A stretch of 44,456 bases of DNA from Bacteroidales bacterium (GCA_017548985.1 JAFYYW010000030.1:1-44456), one strand, 5' to 3'. Shown: positions 7,965 through 18,283, counted from the stretch's first letter. Translations and numbers: made by a program. Notes: generated by a model from the letters alone, not told the origin.

Positions 7965-10337
7965 ATGAGGAGGTTTTTGATATTCATTTGCCTACTGTCC
8001 GCGCAACTCCTATGTGGGCAGGAAAGGGTGAATACGCTTTGGTATCGCCAGGCGGCGAAAGATTGGAATGAGGCGCTTCCTGTCGGCAACGGAAGGATCG
8101 GGGCGATGGTTTATGGCAATCCATGGAACGAGACCATCCAACTCAACGAGGAGAGCCTTTGGGCCGGATGCCCCGCGGACGGAAACGCTGATGCGGCCGC
8201 TGTTATGCCAGAGATCCAGAAACTATTGTTGGAAGGCAAGATAGCTGAGGCTAATGCTCTGGCACAAAAGGAATTGGCGGGGGACCCTTTGAGGATTCGC
8301 TCCTATCAGACTTTCGGAGATTTGTTGATTGATTTCTTCGAAAGGGGCTCCAATGATGCCAATGGTTTCTATCCTGACGGGATAACAGGATATGAGCGTT
8401 CCTTGGATTTGATGACCGGAATCTCCTCCACGGTGTTCTCCGCCGGAGACATCAGGTTTTCGAGGGAAGTGTTCGCCTCGATGCCGGACGATGTCATTGT
8501 GGTTAAGCTCTCAGCCGACCATCCGGGAGCGTTGACTTTCAAGTTGAGTTACGACCGGGTTGAGAACGCTGGTGTCCGGCCTGACGGACCCTCAGCGCTC
8601 GCGGTACTCGGCCAGATCATCGACCTGCCGGATAACGGTCAGGGGGCTCCCGGAGCTCACATGCGTTTTGCCGGGAAGATAAAGGTCTTGAACAAAGGAG
8701 GTTCTGTTACCGCCGCCGGCAATTCCATATTCGTAGATAAGGCTGATGAGGTAGTGATCTTGGTGGCGATGAACACTGACTACAATTTCAGCAAGCTCGA
8801 CTTTGACCGCTCCATTGATCCGGCCGCTCTTTGTGATTCCCGGATTAGCGCGGTAGAAGGAAAGAGGTTTACCGATCTGAAAGACAGCCATGTTAAAGAT
8901 CATCAGTCCGTTATGGGAAGAGTGTCCCTCACTTTGGGAGATCCTTCCATGTCGGAGGTGCCGACTGACGAGAGACTCGCCAATATGAAAGAAGGGAAGT
9001 CAGACCCGGCTCTCGCTGCCCTGTATTTCCAGTATGGACGTTACTTGCTCGCTGGCTCTTCCAGCCGTCCAGGAAGGCTTCCGGCCAATCTTCAGGGAAT
9101 ATGGAATCAGGAGATCAACGCTCCATGGAACGCTGATTACCACACAAACATCAACATCCAGATGAACTACTGGCCCGCCGAGGTCTGCAACCTCTCCGAG
9201 ACAATCCTGCCTTTCTCTGACTGGATCAACGCCATCCGCGAGCCAGGCAGGGTCACCGCGAAGAAGACCTTCGGCGCGGAAGGGTGGACTGTTAACCATG
9301 TCGCTGACCCGTTTGGACACACTTCGATCAGTGACGGAGTCGGTTGGGGAACCTTCCCGATAGCCGGCCCTTGGCTCACATTGCATCTCTGGGACCATTA
9401 CCAGTTCACTCTTGACAAGGATTATCTCCGTACCCAGGCCTATCCGGCGATGAAGGAGGCCGCTGAGTTCCTTCTTTCTTTCATGGTCACAGACAAGAAC
9501 GGTAATTTGGCTACCGCCCCGTCAAATTCTCCTGAGAACGCTTACCGGATGCCGGATGGCGAGACGTTCAACCTGACATATTCAGCCACGATGGACATCG
9601 AGATAGCGATGGAATTGTTCCAGGCCTGCATCAACGCTTCCGATATTCTTGGAGTTGATAAAGAGTTCATGGCCCGTGTCAAGGATGCCATGTCAAAACT
9701 GCCGCCTATCAGGATAGGGAAGCGTTACGACACGATCCAGGAATGGATTGAGGATTATGAGGAAGTCGAACCTGGCCACCGCCATATGTCCCATCTTTTC
9801 GGCCTCTATCCGGGAACCGTCATAACGGACAAGAATCCTGTCCTGTTCGCCGCGGCGAAGCGTACAATCGAGCGCAGACGCAAATACAATGAGGATCCTG
9901 TCACACGTCAAGGTTCCTACACCGGCTGGAGCAGGGCTTGGCTTATCAACTTTTACGCCCGGTTGAGGGACGGGGAAGAGGCCGGAGCCAATGTTAACGC
10001 CCTGCTCTCAAAATCCACCCAGGACAACCTCTTCGATACCCATCCTCCGTTCCAGATCGACGGTAACTTCGGCGGAACCGCGGGTATCGCTGAGATACTT
10101 CTCCAGTCCCATGCCGGAGAGATCCACCTGCTTCCCGCCTTGCCTTCCGAATGGAGTGACGGACAAGTGAAAGGCCTTCGTGCCAGAGGCGGTTTCACGG
10201 TTGACATCGTATGGAAAGGAGGCGTCCTCCAATCCGCCACCATAGTTCCGGATTTCTCTGGGAAATACACAGTCAGGTATGGTGATAAACGTAAGAAGGT
10301 TAATTTCAAGGCTGGGAAGCCGTTTATATTCAAATAG
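7965..10337 (+). CDS. GH95 alpha-L-fucosidase / alpha-L-galactosidase
   Basis: A 790-aa protein of usual GH95 length with an N-terminal Sec-type signal (MRRFLIFICLLSAQLLCGQ). It begins with the family hallmark WYRQAAKDWNEALPVGNGRI and QLNEESLWAG. Catalytic-site stretches are present: HTNINIQMNYW (residues 393-403), with the asparagines that in GH95 activate water; NSPENAY with Glu524 as likely acid; and QIDGNFGG with Asp699. GH95 enzymes invert and remove terminal alpha-1,2-linked L-fucose, or L-galactose in plant and algal glycans. This points to a fucosylated or L-galactosylated substrate. The gene sits 26 bp after the previous stop and 8 bp before the GH78-GH3 fusion. Confidence 0.95.
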   Translation: MRRFLIFICLLSAQLLCGQERVNTLWYRQAAKDWNEALPVGNGRIGAMVYGNPWNETIQLNEESLWAGCPADGNADAAAVMPEIQKLLLEGKIAEANALAQKELAGDPLRIRSYQTFGDLLIDFFERGSNDANGFYPDGITGYERSLDLMTGISSTVFSAGDIRFSREVFASMPDDVIVVKLSADHPGALTFKLSYDRVENAGVRPDGPSALAVLGQIIDLPDNGQGAPGAHMRFAGKIKVLNKGGSVTAAGNSIFVDKADEVVILVAMNTDYNFSKLDFDRSIDPAALCDSRISAVEGKRFTDLKDSHVKDHQSVMGRVSLTLGDPSMSEVPTDERLANMKEGKSDPALAALYFQYGRYLLAGSSSRPGRLPANLQGIWNQEINAPWNADYHTNINIQMNYWPAEVCNLSETILPFSDWINAIREPGRVTAKKTFGAEGWTVNHVADPFGHTSISDGVGWGTFPIAGPWLTLHLWDHYQFTLDKDYLRTQAYPAMKEAAEFLLSFMVTDKNGNLATAPSNSPENAYRMPDGETFNLTYSATMDIEIAMELFQACINASDILGVDKEFMARVKDAMSKLPPIRIGKRYDTIQEWIEDYEEVEPGHRHMSHLFGLYPGTVITDKNPVLFAAAKRTIERRRKYNEDPVTRQGSYTGWSRAWLINFYARLRDGEEAGANVNALLSKSTQDNLFDTHPPFQIDGNFGGTAGIAEILLQSHAGEIHLLPALPSEWSDGQVKGLRARGGFTVDIVWKGGVLQSATIVPDFSGKYTVRYGDKRKKVNFKAGKPFIFK

Positions 10338-10345
10338 TTGATATT

Positions 10346-13300
10346 ATGAGGAGGAATACGATTATCTTGTTGACGGCCTTAGTGGTGACGGCTATATCTT
10401 GCCGTCCAACAGGTAAACCAGAAAGTGTCGAGCCTTTTTTCGTCCCGATTGATGAGACCCTGGTTCAAGATAAGACCATAACAGCCCAGGATGCCGAGCC
10501 GGGGCTTCCAAACCAATGGCTCGCCTTCCGTAAAGACATTGAGATTGAAGAAGTTCCATCTTCGGTCGAGGCAAGGATCGCTGTCGACAGCAAGTACTGG
10601 TTGTGGATCAACGGGGAACTTGCCGTGTTCGAGGGCGGACTCAAGAGAGGTCCGACTCCGGCAGACAGCTATTTCGATGTGGTTGACATCGCTCCTTTCC
10701 TCCGGAAGGGGGAGAACAAGATAGCCCTTCTCCTGGATTATTTCGGCAAGGATGGTTTCTCCCATAAGACAAGTGACCATCCCCAGCTTTGGTTTGATTG
10801 TCCTGCCGTGTCCCTTACCAGTGATGGCAGCTGGATGGCAAGGGTTCTTCCGTCATACGACACCGCGAATTGCCCGGTGCCGAACTTCCGTCTTTCGGAG
10901 TCCAGCATCCAGTATGACGCCAGGGAGGACATCGGGGATTGGAAAACCGGAGATTTTGAGGGATTCTCACCGGCTGTCGTAGGGGAAAGTACTCTCGGAA
11001 CGCTGTTCAGACGTCCTATTCCTATGTGGAAGGACTTCGGTGTCAAGGAGATAGCATTCGAGAAACACTCTGGAGCGGAGCGAGACACCGTCATTGCCTT
11101 GCTGCCTTACAATATGCAGATGACTCCAATCATCACTGTCACTTCCGACAAGTCAGGCCGGAGGATCCTTATCGAGACTGACCATGCCCATGTGGGCGAG
11201 GAATGTGTCCGCGCTGAGTATATCACCAAAGCCGGGGATCAGGAATATGAGTCCCTCGGCTGGATGAACGGCCAGAAAATCATCCTGACTGTAGATCATG
11301 GCGCCGAGGTCACCGGACTCAAATATAGAGAGACCGGTTACGACACGACTCCGGATGGTACATTCTCTTGCTCGGATCCCTTCTTCAACAAGTTCTGGGA
11401 GAAAGGTTTACGGACTATCTATGTCAACGCCAGGGACAATTTCTTCGATTGTCCCGAGCGGGAGAGAGGCCAGTGGTGGGGCGACATCGTGACCATTCTG
11501 GGAGAGTGCTTCTACACATATTCCCCATCCCTCCACGCCCTGGTCAGGAAAGGTATCAGGGAACTCGCTTCCTGGCAGCGGGACGATGACATCCTGTTCT
11601 CCCCGATTCCGGGCAATTATGGGGTGGAACTGCCTTGTCAGATGCTGGCGGCGGTGGGCCCTTACGGTTTCTGGACATACTACATGAATACTGGAGACAA
11701 GGAGACAATAAAACAAGTCCTCCCTGCCGTCGAAAAGTATCTCGCGACCTACAAGATCGGCCCAGATGGTTTCACCGAGTGGCACGATGGCGACTGGAAC
11801 TGGGGAGATTGGGGCGGCAACAGGGATATGCGCCTGCTTCAGGCTATGTGGTACTGCATGGCCCTCCGTTCAGTCTCGGATATGTGTGATCTTGTCGGTG
11901 ATTCCCAGCGGGGATCTGCCTATTGGAGCCAGATGGAGAGACTCCGGGACGCTATCAACAAAATCGCCTGGACTGGCACTTGCTACCGCTATCCGGAATA
12001 TACGGGCGAGACTGATGAGAGGGTGCAGGCTCTCGCGGTGGTGGCCGGGATCGCCGGTTCTGACAAGTATGACGCTTTGTTCGAGGTGTTTAAGAATGAG
12101 GAGCATGCGAGTCCATATATGGAGAAATATGTGATGGAAGCCTTGTTCGCCATTGGTCATGGGGATTATGCCCTTGAGAGGACCAAGAAGCGCTACGAGT
12201 TTATGGTGAACCATCCTTTCTATGACACCTTGTTCGAGAACTGGAATGTCGGTGTGGACGGAGACTGGGATTGTGGCTCAGTGAACCATGCCTGGAGCGG
12301 AGGCCCTCTGGCCGTGTTCCCGACAAAGATGTTCGGTGTCTACCCTCTGGAAGCCGGCTGGACCAAGTTCTCTGTCAGTCCGGACGAGCATATATTCGAT
12401 GAGGCCAGCATATCGTTCCCCACTGTCAAAGGAAAAGTGTCGGTGTCTTTCAAACGCGAGAGTGACCATTGCCATCTTGAGGTTGAGGTTCCCGCCGGTT
12501 CCAAAGCCCAGGTTGCTGTTCCTTGGGCTAACACAAATACCGAGGTTGGCCCCGGTAAGCATTCTTTCGATCTCCGTACGGGGCCAGTCACACTGTCCGG
12601 GAGCTACAAGTTCCAAGACAAAAACCTTCCTGTCGATAAAAGGGTTGAGGATCTGCTTGGCAGGATGAGCGTCGAGGAGAAAGTGGCTCAGATCAGCGCT
12701 CAGTTGCTCTTTATGAATGAGTTCTACCAAAAGAGGGACTATGCCAAAGGACACGTCCGTAATGTGGGCCATTTCCTCCCGGACGGTGGCCTGCCCAACG
12801 ATCCCAAGACAGTCGCCGAGCGGATCAACGAGGACACCAAGAAGTCCATTGAGGCCAGCCGTTGGGGAATACCTGTTCTCCAGAATGGGGAGGCCCTTCA
12901 CGGAGCCCAGTGGGGCAACGCGACTTGTTTCCCGCAGAGTATAGGAATGGCCGCGACCTTTGATGAGAATCTGTATTCAAAAGTCGGAGAAGTTGTGGCT
13001 GAGGAACTGAGGGCTGTCGGAGTACGCCAGGTCTATGCTCCTGTCGTGAATATCACAAGAGACCAGCGGTGGGGCCGCGGACAGGAGAGCTATGGTGAGG
13101 ATGTCTTGCTTAATTCCCGCATGGGAGTAGCCTATGTTAAATCCCTTGAGGAAGGTGGGATTGTCGCTACCCCGAAGCATTATGTTGACAACTACGGTGA
13201 GGGCGGTCATGATTCCTTCGCTTCTCCCATGTCATGGAGAACGCTGCGTGAGGTCTATCTGGAACCGTTCAGGGCTTGTGTCCAGGAAGGTGGAGCTCGA

Positions 13301-14785
13301 GGCATAATGGCTGCCTACAACTCTGTGGACGGCGTCCCCTGCAGTGCCAATAGTAAACTGTTGAAGGATATACTAAAGGACGAGTGGGGCTTCAAGGGAA
13401 TAGTGATTTCTGATTACGGCGGAGTCGAAGGAGTCCACAGCAGCCAGCATATGGCCGAGTCCAATGCGGATGCCCTCGCGATGTGTCTTGAGAACGGCCT
13501 TGATGTTCAGATGGCTAACACTGATGACGGTTTGCTTCAATTGGTTAAAGACGGGAGGGTCAGCCAGAAGACCCTCGATGAGAGTGTCCGCCGGGTTCTG
13601 AGAATCAAGTTCGAGCTTGGCCTTTTCGATGAACCTTATGTCGATCCGGCAAAGGCGGCAACTATTGTCAGGAGCCCTGAACATAGGGAGCTGGCTTATG
13701 AGGCCGCATGCAAGGCGATGACCCTGCTGAAAAATGACGGGATACTCCCGTTGAAGCCTGGCTCTGTCAAGAGGATCGGTGTGTTCGGCCCTGCGGCGGA
13801 TGTCCTCAATGTGGGAGATTACAGTGGGGGTCGCGGTGGCTGGAGAGGCGACGGAGTCACTCCTTACCAAGGCCTTAAGGACGCGTTCAAGGGCAGCGCG
13901 GATGTTATCCTGAACCAATCAGGCCAGAGTGTCAGCGCTCTCGCCAAATCCTGCGATGTGCTTCTTTTCTTCCCCACCATCACAGAGGAGGAGGGAAGCG
14001 ATCGCAGCAGTTTCAAGATGCCCTCGGCTCACGAGGTCGCAAGAAGGGAGAAGACGAACGCCGTCATCATAGCTGACCAGCAAGAGAAGCGTATCGAGGT
14101 GGATCAAGAGAAGATGGTCAGGGATCTGATCGCCACTGGGAAGCCTGTGGCCGTGGTGCTTCACAATGGCGCTGTCATTGACATAACTGATTGGGTGGAC
14201 GGAACTTCCGCTGTTCTCGAGGCTTGGTATTCAGGTGAGCAGGGAGGCCGGGCGATAGCTGATGTGCTGACCGGTAAAAGGACTCCCGGAGGCCGTCTTC
14301 CTATGAGTTGGGTGAAGAGTGTCGGACAGAATCCGTATTACTATTCCATCAAGCCTAGCGGAAGAGGCTATGGCTATGTCGAGAACAATGGTAAGCCACT
14401 CTATCCGTTCGGTTATGGGCTGAGCTATACAACATTCACTTACAGTGATTTCCAAATGCCTGAGAATCTCGGCAAGGATGAGCCGCTGCGGATCAAGGTG
14501 ACAGTGACCAATACCGGCGAGGTTGAGGGAGACGAGGTGATCCAGGTTTATTCCCATGACGAGCTTGCCTCTGTCGCTCGTCCGCTGAAGGAATTGGTGG
14601 CATTCAAGAGGATAACTCTTCAGCCTGGAGAAAGCCGGGTGGTCGAAATAGAGGTTCCTTACCGTCGTTTCGCCATGTGGGATAAGGATATGCGATTCCA
14701 TGTTGAGGAAGGCTGGTTCGAGGTCTGGCTTGGCAGGAATGCTGAGGAGAAAGCTGTCCCGGGCGGTCGTGTTTATGTGAAATAA
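10346..14785 (+). CDS. GH78-like alpha-L-rhamnosidase fused to GH3 beta-glycosidase
   Basis: One uninterrupted 1479-aa reading frame with a lipoprotein leader (MRRNTIILLTALVVTAISC). Residues about 30-750 look like GH78: N-terminal sandwich domains (YWLWINGELAVFEGGLKRG), DCPERERGQWWGD at 368-380 in the position of the GH78 acid motif, and an alpha/alpha barrel ending SVNHAWSGGPLAVFPTKMFGVYPLEAG. Residues about 759-1479 are a full GH3: LPVDKRVEDLLGRMSVEEK, KHYVDNYGEGG, nucleophile Asp1023 in VISDYGG, and a C-terminal fibronectin-III-like domain (VTVTNTGEVEGDEVIQVY...FKRITLQPGESRVVEIEV). The GH3 half begins as a standalone mature GH3 would, compare the gene at 15740. This suggests fusion of neighbouring genes. 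It could remove rhamnose and then the next beta-linked sugar. Confidence 0.9.
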   Translation: MRRNTIILLTALVVTAISCRPTGKPESVEPFFVPIDETLVQDKTITAQDAEPGLPNQWLAFRKDIEIEEVPSSVEARIAVDSKYWLWINGELAVFEGGLKRGPTPADSYFDVVDIAPFLRKGENKIALLLDYFGKDGFSHKTSDHPQLWFDCPAVSLTSDGSWMARVLPSYDTANCPVPNFRLSESSIQYDAREDIGDWKTGDFEGFSPAVVGESTLGTLFRRPIPMWKDFGVKEIAFEKHSGAERDTVIALLPYNMQMTPIITVTSDKSGRRILIETDHAHVGEECVRAEYITKAGDQEYESLGWMNGQKIILTVDHGAEVTGLKYRETGYDTTPDGTFSCSDPFFNKFWEKGLRTIYVNARDNFFDCPERERGQWWGDIVTILGECFYTYSPSLHALVRKGIRELASWQRDDDILFSPIPGNYGVELPCQMLAAVGPYGFWTYYMNTGDKETIKQVLPAVEKYLATYKIGPDGFTEWHDGDWNWGDWGGNRDMRLLQAMWYCMALRSVSDMCDLVGDSQRGSAYWSQMERLRDAINKIAWTGTCYRYPEYTGETDERVQALAVVAGIAGSDKYDALFEVFKNEEHASPYMEKYVMEALFAIGHGDYALERTKKRYEFMVNHPFYDTLFENWNVGVDGDWDCGSVNHAWSGGPLAVFPTKMFGVYPLEAGWTKFSVSPDEHIFDEASISFPTVKGKVSVSFKRESDHCHLEVEVPAGSKAQVAVPWANTNTEVGPGKHSFDLRTGPVTLSGSYKFQDKNLPVDKRVEDLLGRMSVEEKVAQISAQLLFMNEFYQKRDYAKGHVRNVGHFLPDGGLPNDPKTVAERINEDTKKSIEASRWGIPVLQNGEALHGAQWGNATCFPQSIGMAATFDENLYSKVGEVVAEELRAVGVRQVYAPVVNITRDQRWGRGQESYGEDVLLNSRMGVAYVKSLEEGGIVATPKHYVDNYGEGGHDSFASPMSWRTLREVYLEPFRACVQEGGARGIMAAYNSVDGVPCSANSKLLKDILKDEWGFKGIVISDYGGVEGVHSSQHMAESNADALAMCLENGLDVQMANTDDGLLQLVKDGRVSQKTLDESVRRVLRIKFELGLFDEPYVDPAKAATIVRSPEHRELAYEAACKAMTLLKNDGILPLKPGSVKRIGVFGPAADVLNVGDYSGGRGGWRGDGVTPYQGLKDAFKGSADVILNQSGQSVSALAKSCDVLLFFPTITEEEGSDRSSFKMPSAHEVARREKTNAVIIADQQEKRIEVDQEKMVRDLIATGKPVAVVLHNGAVIDITDWVDGTSAVLEAWYSGEQGGRAIADVLTGKRTPGGRLPMSWVKSVGQNPYYYSIKPSGRGYGYVENNGKPLYPFGYGLSYTTFTYSDFQMPENLGKDEPLRIKVTVTNTGEVEGDEVIQVYSHDELASVARPLKELVAFKRITLQPGESRVVEIEVPYRRFAMWDKDMRFHVEEGWFEVWLGRNAEEKAVPGGRVYVK

Positions 14786-14800
14786 CATTAAGAATCAGAT

Positions 14801-15724
14801 ATGGATAGGAGGGATTTTATTAAAGTATCAGGCATGGCTGCCGCCGGACTGGCGATTTCCGGCTGCGCGCCAAAGGTCTCAAACTGGAGTGAGAAGGAAA
14901 AAGAATTGTTCGGGGATAAGAAAACTGGCCATTTCACCATGATCCAGATTTCCTCAGCCACGGACACCATCGGGGAGTCTTACCTTATGAGAACTTCCGG
15001 GGGCAAGGTGATTATGGTAGATGGAGGCTACGCTTCCGACGTCCCGGTACTAAGGGAGCATATCAGGAAAGCCGGTGGTCATGTGGACCTCTGGTTTATA
15101 ACCCATCCTCATGAGGACCACATGGAGGCTCTCGCCACCATTCTTAATGACATGGGGGACATCACGATAGGGAAGGTGATATATTCAAGGCTCCCGGATG
15201 CTTTCCTGGACTGCGAGCCGGGGAGCGCCGATAATGCCAGGGGCTATTACCGGGCAATTGACAACCATGTCGGTACCACGGATTTCCTGGATATCCACCA
15301 AGGTGGCCAGCGCTTCGACATCGACGACGTGGGAGTGATGGTCCTGGGTGTCTCCAACTTGGACATCAAGGCCAGGAATTTCAATAACCAGTCCATGGTT
15401 GTCAGGGTCTGGGACGACACGAAGAGTGTGGTGTTCCTGGGCGACGCCGGTGTGGAGTGCGGCGACAACCTCCTGTCCGGTTACAAGGAATATCTCGACT
15501 GTGATTACCTCCAGATGGCTCATCACGGCCAGAATGGTTGTTCGGAAGAGTTTTACAAGTCTATCAATTTCAGGGCGTGCCTGTGGCCTACTCCAAGCTG
15601 GGTTTGGGAGCCGGCTCCTGAGAATGATTGGCTGAAGACCAGGGACACCCGTCGTTGGATGGACGAGAAAGGCATCACGGAACACCATGTGAGCTGCCTT
15701 GAGAAAGATTGGGAACTGCTTTAA
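14801..15724 (+). CDS. Tat-type metallo-beta-lactamase-fold hydrolase lipoprotein
   Basis: A 307-aa protein with the metallo-beta-lactamase motif THPHEDHMEAL (His102, His104, Asp106, His107), plus VVFLGDAGVE and MAHHGQNG, which supply further metal ligands. The overall layout is like the ComEC/Rec2 beta-lactamase-like branch. The leader MDRRDFIKVSG...LAISGC has twin arginines and a lipobox (Cys22). It is nearly the same as that of the metallophosphoesterase at 2245 although the folds are unrelated. This superfamily includes phosphodiesterases, lactonases and esterases, so a role in cleaving a non-glycosidic substituent (phosphodiester or ester) from the glycan is possible but unproven. The gene is spaced 15 bp from each neighbour. 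Confidence 0.85.
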   Translation: MDRRDFIKVSGMAAAGLAISGCAPKVSNWSEKEKELFGDKKTGHFTMIQISSATDTIGESYLMRTSGGKVIMVDGGYASDVPVLREHIRKAGGHVDLWFITHPHEDHMEALATILNDMGDITIGKVIYSRLPDAFLDCEPGSADNARGYYRAIDNHVGTTDFLDIHQGGQRFDIDDVGVMVLGVSNLDIKARNFNNQSMVVRVWDDTKSVVFLGDAGVECGDNLLSGYKEYLDCDYLQMAHHGQNGCSEEFYKSINFRACLWPTPSWVWEPAPENDWLKTRDTRRWMDEKGITEHHVSCLEKDWELL

Positions 15725-15739
15725 AACCAGTATCTTGTT

Positions 15740-18283
15740 ATGAGAAAATTGACAATATTCCTATTAGTCGCGACCGCAGTGTTCTCGAGCCTTGTTGAGG
15801 CTCGGGCGCAGAAGCTGCCTTACCAGGATGAGAGCCTCCCGATCGGGGAGAGGGTGGAGGATCTCCTCCAAAGGATGACCGTCGATGAGAAAATCGACCT
15901 GATGAGAGCCACATCTCCCGCTAACGAGCGCCTCGGGATCGCCAAATATTATCATGGGAACGAGGCTCTCCACGGGGTTGTCCGTCCGGGCCGTTTCACG
16001 GTCTTCCCCCAGGCTATAGCGCTCGCTTCCTCCTGGGATCCCGAGTTGATGCTGAAAGTCTCGACAGCGATCTCGGACGAGGCCAGGGCCAGATGGAACG
16101 AGCTGGGGGAGGGTAAACTCCAGACCAACCAATTCAGCGACCTCCTGACGTTCTGGTCACCTACTGTCAACATGGTCCGGGATCCCCGTTGGGGCCGGAC
16201 TCCGGAGACCTACGGCGAGGATCCCTTCTTGACAGGTGAGATGGGCACAGCCTTCGTCAGGGGTCTCCAGGGTGATGATCCCAGATATCTGAAGGTGGTC
16301 TCTACCCCGAAGCATTTCGCGGCGAACAACGAGGAGCACAACCGTTTCGAGTGCGACGCCGAGATTTCGGAGAAACAGTTGAGAGAGTATTACTTGCCGG
16401 CTTACGAGGCTCTTGTCAAAAGAGGACATGCCGCCTCGATAATGGCCTCCTACAACGCCATCAATGGCATCCCGTCCTCAGCTAACCCCTGGCTTTTGAC
16501 AAAGGTCTTGAGAGACGATTGGGGATTCGAAGGTTATGTGGTCTCAGACTGCGGAGGTCCCTCCACTTTGGTCGAGGATCATCATTATGTGGCCAAGAGG
16601 GAGACAGCCGCCGCCCTCTGCCTGCTCTCAGGTCTTGATCTCGAGTGCGGGGACAACTACTACATCGAGCCGCTGAGGAAAGCGTACAGGCTTGGAATGG
16701 TGAAAGATGAGGATATCGACAGGGCCGCGCGTCGTATCTTGACGGCCAGGATGCGTCTCGGAATATTCGATTCCGGCGAGGCCAACCCCTATACCAAGAT
16801 TTCCCCGGAAGTGATCGGTTCCGAGAAACATCAGGCCTTGGCGCTCGAGATGGCCAGGGAGTCTATAGCGCTTTTGAAAAACGAAAAGGGAACGCTTCCG
16901 TTGAGGAAGGGAAAGATTCGCTCGATAGCGGTAGTAGGTATCAACGCCGGCACTTGCGAGTTCGGAGATTACAGCGGCACCCCGGCTTCGGTTCCGGTGT
17001 CGATTCTGGACGGGATCAACGCGGCGGTCGGAAAGGATATAAAGGTGAATTACGCACCTTGGAAGACCGCTGCGGACGGGATGGAGTTGATCGCCCCTGA
17101 ATATTTCCCTGGGGGGCTTAAGGCTGAATATTTCAAAGGCACCGAGTTGAAAGGCGAGCCTAAGGTCAGGACCGACGAGTGGATCAATTTCGAGCCGACC
17201 AACCAGGCTCCGGATCCCTTCCTTCCAGACTCTCCGATGAGCGTGCGATGGACGGGTGTCCTTCGTCCCAACATCACCGGGGAATATAAAATCAGTTTCA
17301 CTTCCGACGACGGTTGCCGCCTCTGGATCGACGGGGAGCTGGTCATCGACTCCTGGGGGCAGCATAATGTGCGGTCCGACAACATCGATGTCCGTCTTGA
17401 GGCTGGCAAGGACTATAAGATTGTCGCCGAATATTGGAACCTCCGTGACTATTCCGTGGCCAAGCTGAGCTGGAACCCTCCTGTGCTTGACGGTCAAAGC
17501 CGTCTGGCCCTATACGGGAAGGCCGGTGAGATGGCTGCCAAGAGCGATGTCGTGATAGCCGTGATGGGCATCAACAAGACCATCGAGAGAGAAGGGAAAG
17601 ACCGTGATTTCATTACCCTGCCTTCTGATCAGCAGGAGTTCCTCAAGGAGCTATATCATGTCAACAAGAACATTGTCCTGGTCCTCGTGGCGGGGAGCCC
17701 GCTCTCCATTCTTTGGGAGGACAAGAATATCCCGGCTATCGTGAACGCCTGGTATCCGGGCGAGAAAGGTGGCACCGCGGTCGCTGACGTCCTGTTCGGC
17801 AACTACAATCCCGCTGGAAGGCTGCCGGTCACATATTACAACCGTATTGAGGACCTGCCCGCGTTTGACGACTACGACATCACCAAGCGAACCTACAAGT
17901 ATTTCGAAGGGGATGTGCTTTATCCCTTCGGATACGGCCTGAGCTACACTTCTTTCAAATATTCAGGTCTCAAGGTCGAGGACAAGGGGGAGAATGTGGA
18001 GGTGTCCTTCACTTTGAGGAATATCGGCAAATATGACGGCGACGAGGTCGCCCAGGTCTATGTCCGCCTTCCAGAATATGAGGGGCAGGCCCCCATCAAG
18101 GAATTGAGGGGCTTCAAGAGAGTCCATCTCAAAAAAGGGGAAAGCCGTGTGGTGACAATCCCTGTACGAAGGGAAGACCTTCGCTATTGGAGCGACAGCC
18201 AGAAGAAATTCATTATCCCTGAGGGACTTCCGGAGATTATGGTGGGAGCGTCTTCAGCGGACATCCGTTTGGTAACACAATAA
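15740..18283 (+). CDS. GH3 beta-glycosidase with inserted PA14 domain
   Basis: An 847-aa protein with a Sec signal peptide ending ARAQ. The GH3 N-domain is complete: SLPIGERVEDLLQRMTVDEK, WSPTVNMVRDPRWGRTPETYGED, KHFAANNEEHNR, and nucleophile Asp270 in VVSDCGG. The second GH3 domain is split by a PA14 domain at about residues 455-600 (LKAEYFKGTEL...RWTGVLRPNITGEYKISFTSDDGCRLWIDGELV). It resumes with VIAVMGINKTIEREGKDRDFITLP, and ends with a fibronectin-III-like domain (FTLRNIGKYDGDEVAQVYV). This GH3-PA14 layout is known from bacterial and yeast beta-glucosidases, in which PA14 covers the active site. Sequence flavour is xylosidase/glucosidase, so specificity is left open. Its PA14 is of a different type and position from the C-terminal PA14 tails elsewhere in the window. 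Confidence 0.94.
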   Translation: MRKLTIFLLVATAVFSSLVEARAQKLPYQDESLPIGERVEDLLQRMTVDEKIDLMRATSPANERLGIAKYYHGNEALHGVVRPGRFTVFPQAIALASSWDPELMLKVSTAISDEARARWNELGEGKLQTNQFSDLLTFWSPTVNMVRDPRWGRTPETYGEDPFLTGEMGTAFVRGLQGDDPRYLKVVSTPKHFAANNEEHNRFECDAEISEKQLREYYLPAYEALVKRGHAASIMASYNAINGIPSSANPWLLTKVLRDDWGFEGYVVSDCGGPSTLVEDHHYVAKRETAAALCLLSGLDLECGDNYYIEPLRKAYRLGMVKDEDIDRAARRILTARMRLGIFDSGEANPYTKISPEVIGSEKHQALALEMARESIALLKNEKGTLPLRKGKIRSIAVVGINAGTCEFGDYSGTPASVPVSILDGINAAVGKDIKVNYAPWKTAADGMELIAPEYFPGGLKAEYFKGTELKGEPKVRTDEWINFEPTNQAPDPFLPDSPMSVRWTGVLRPNITGEYKISFTSDDGCRLWIDGELVIDSWGQHNVRSDNIDVRLEAGKDYKIVAEYWNLRDYSVAKLSWNPPVLDGQSRLALYGKAGEMAAKSDVVIAVMGINKTIEREGKDRDFITLPSDQQEFLKELYHVNKNIVLVLVAGSPLSILWEDKNIPAIVNAWYPGEKGGTAVADVLFGNYNPAGRLPVTYYNRIEDLPAFDDYDITKRTYKYFEGDVLYPFGYGLSYTSFKYSGLKVEDKGENVEVSFTLRNIGKYDGDEVAQVYVRLPEYEGQAPIKELRGFKRVHLKKGESRVVTIPVRREDLRYWSDSQKKFIIPEGLPEIMVGASSADIRLVTQ

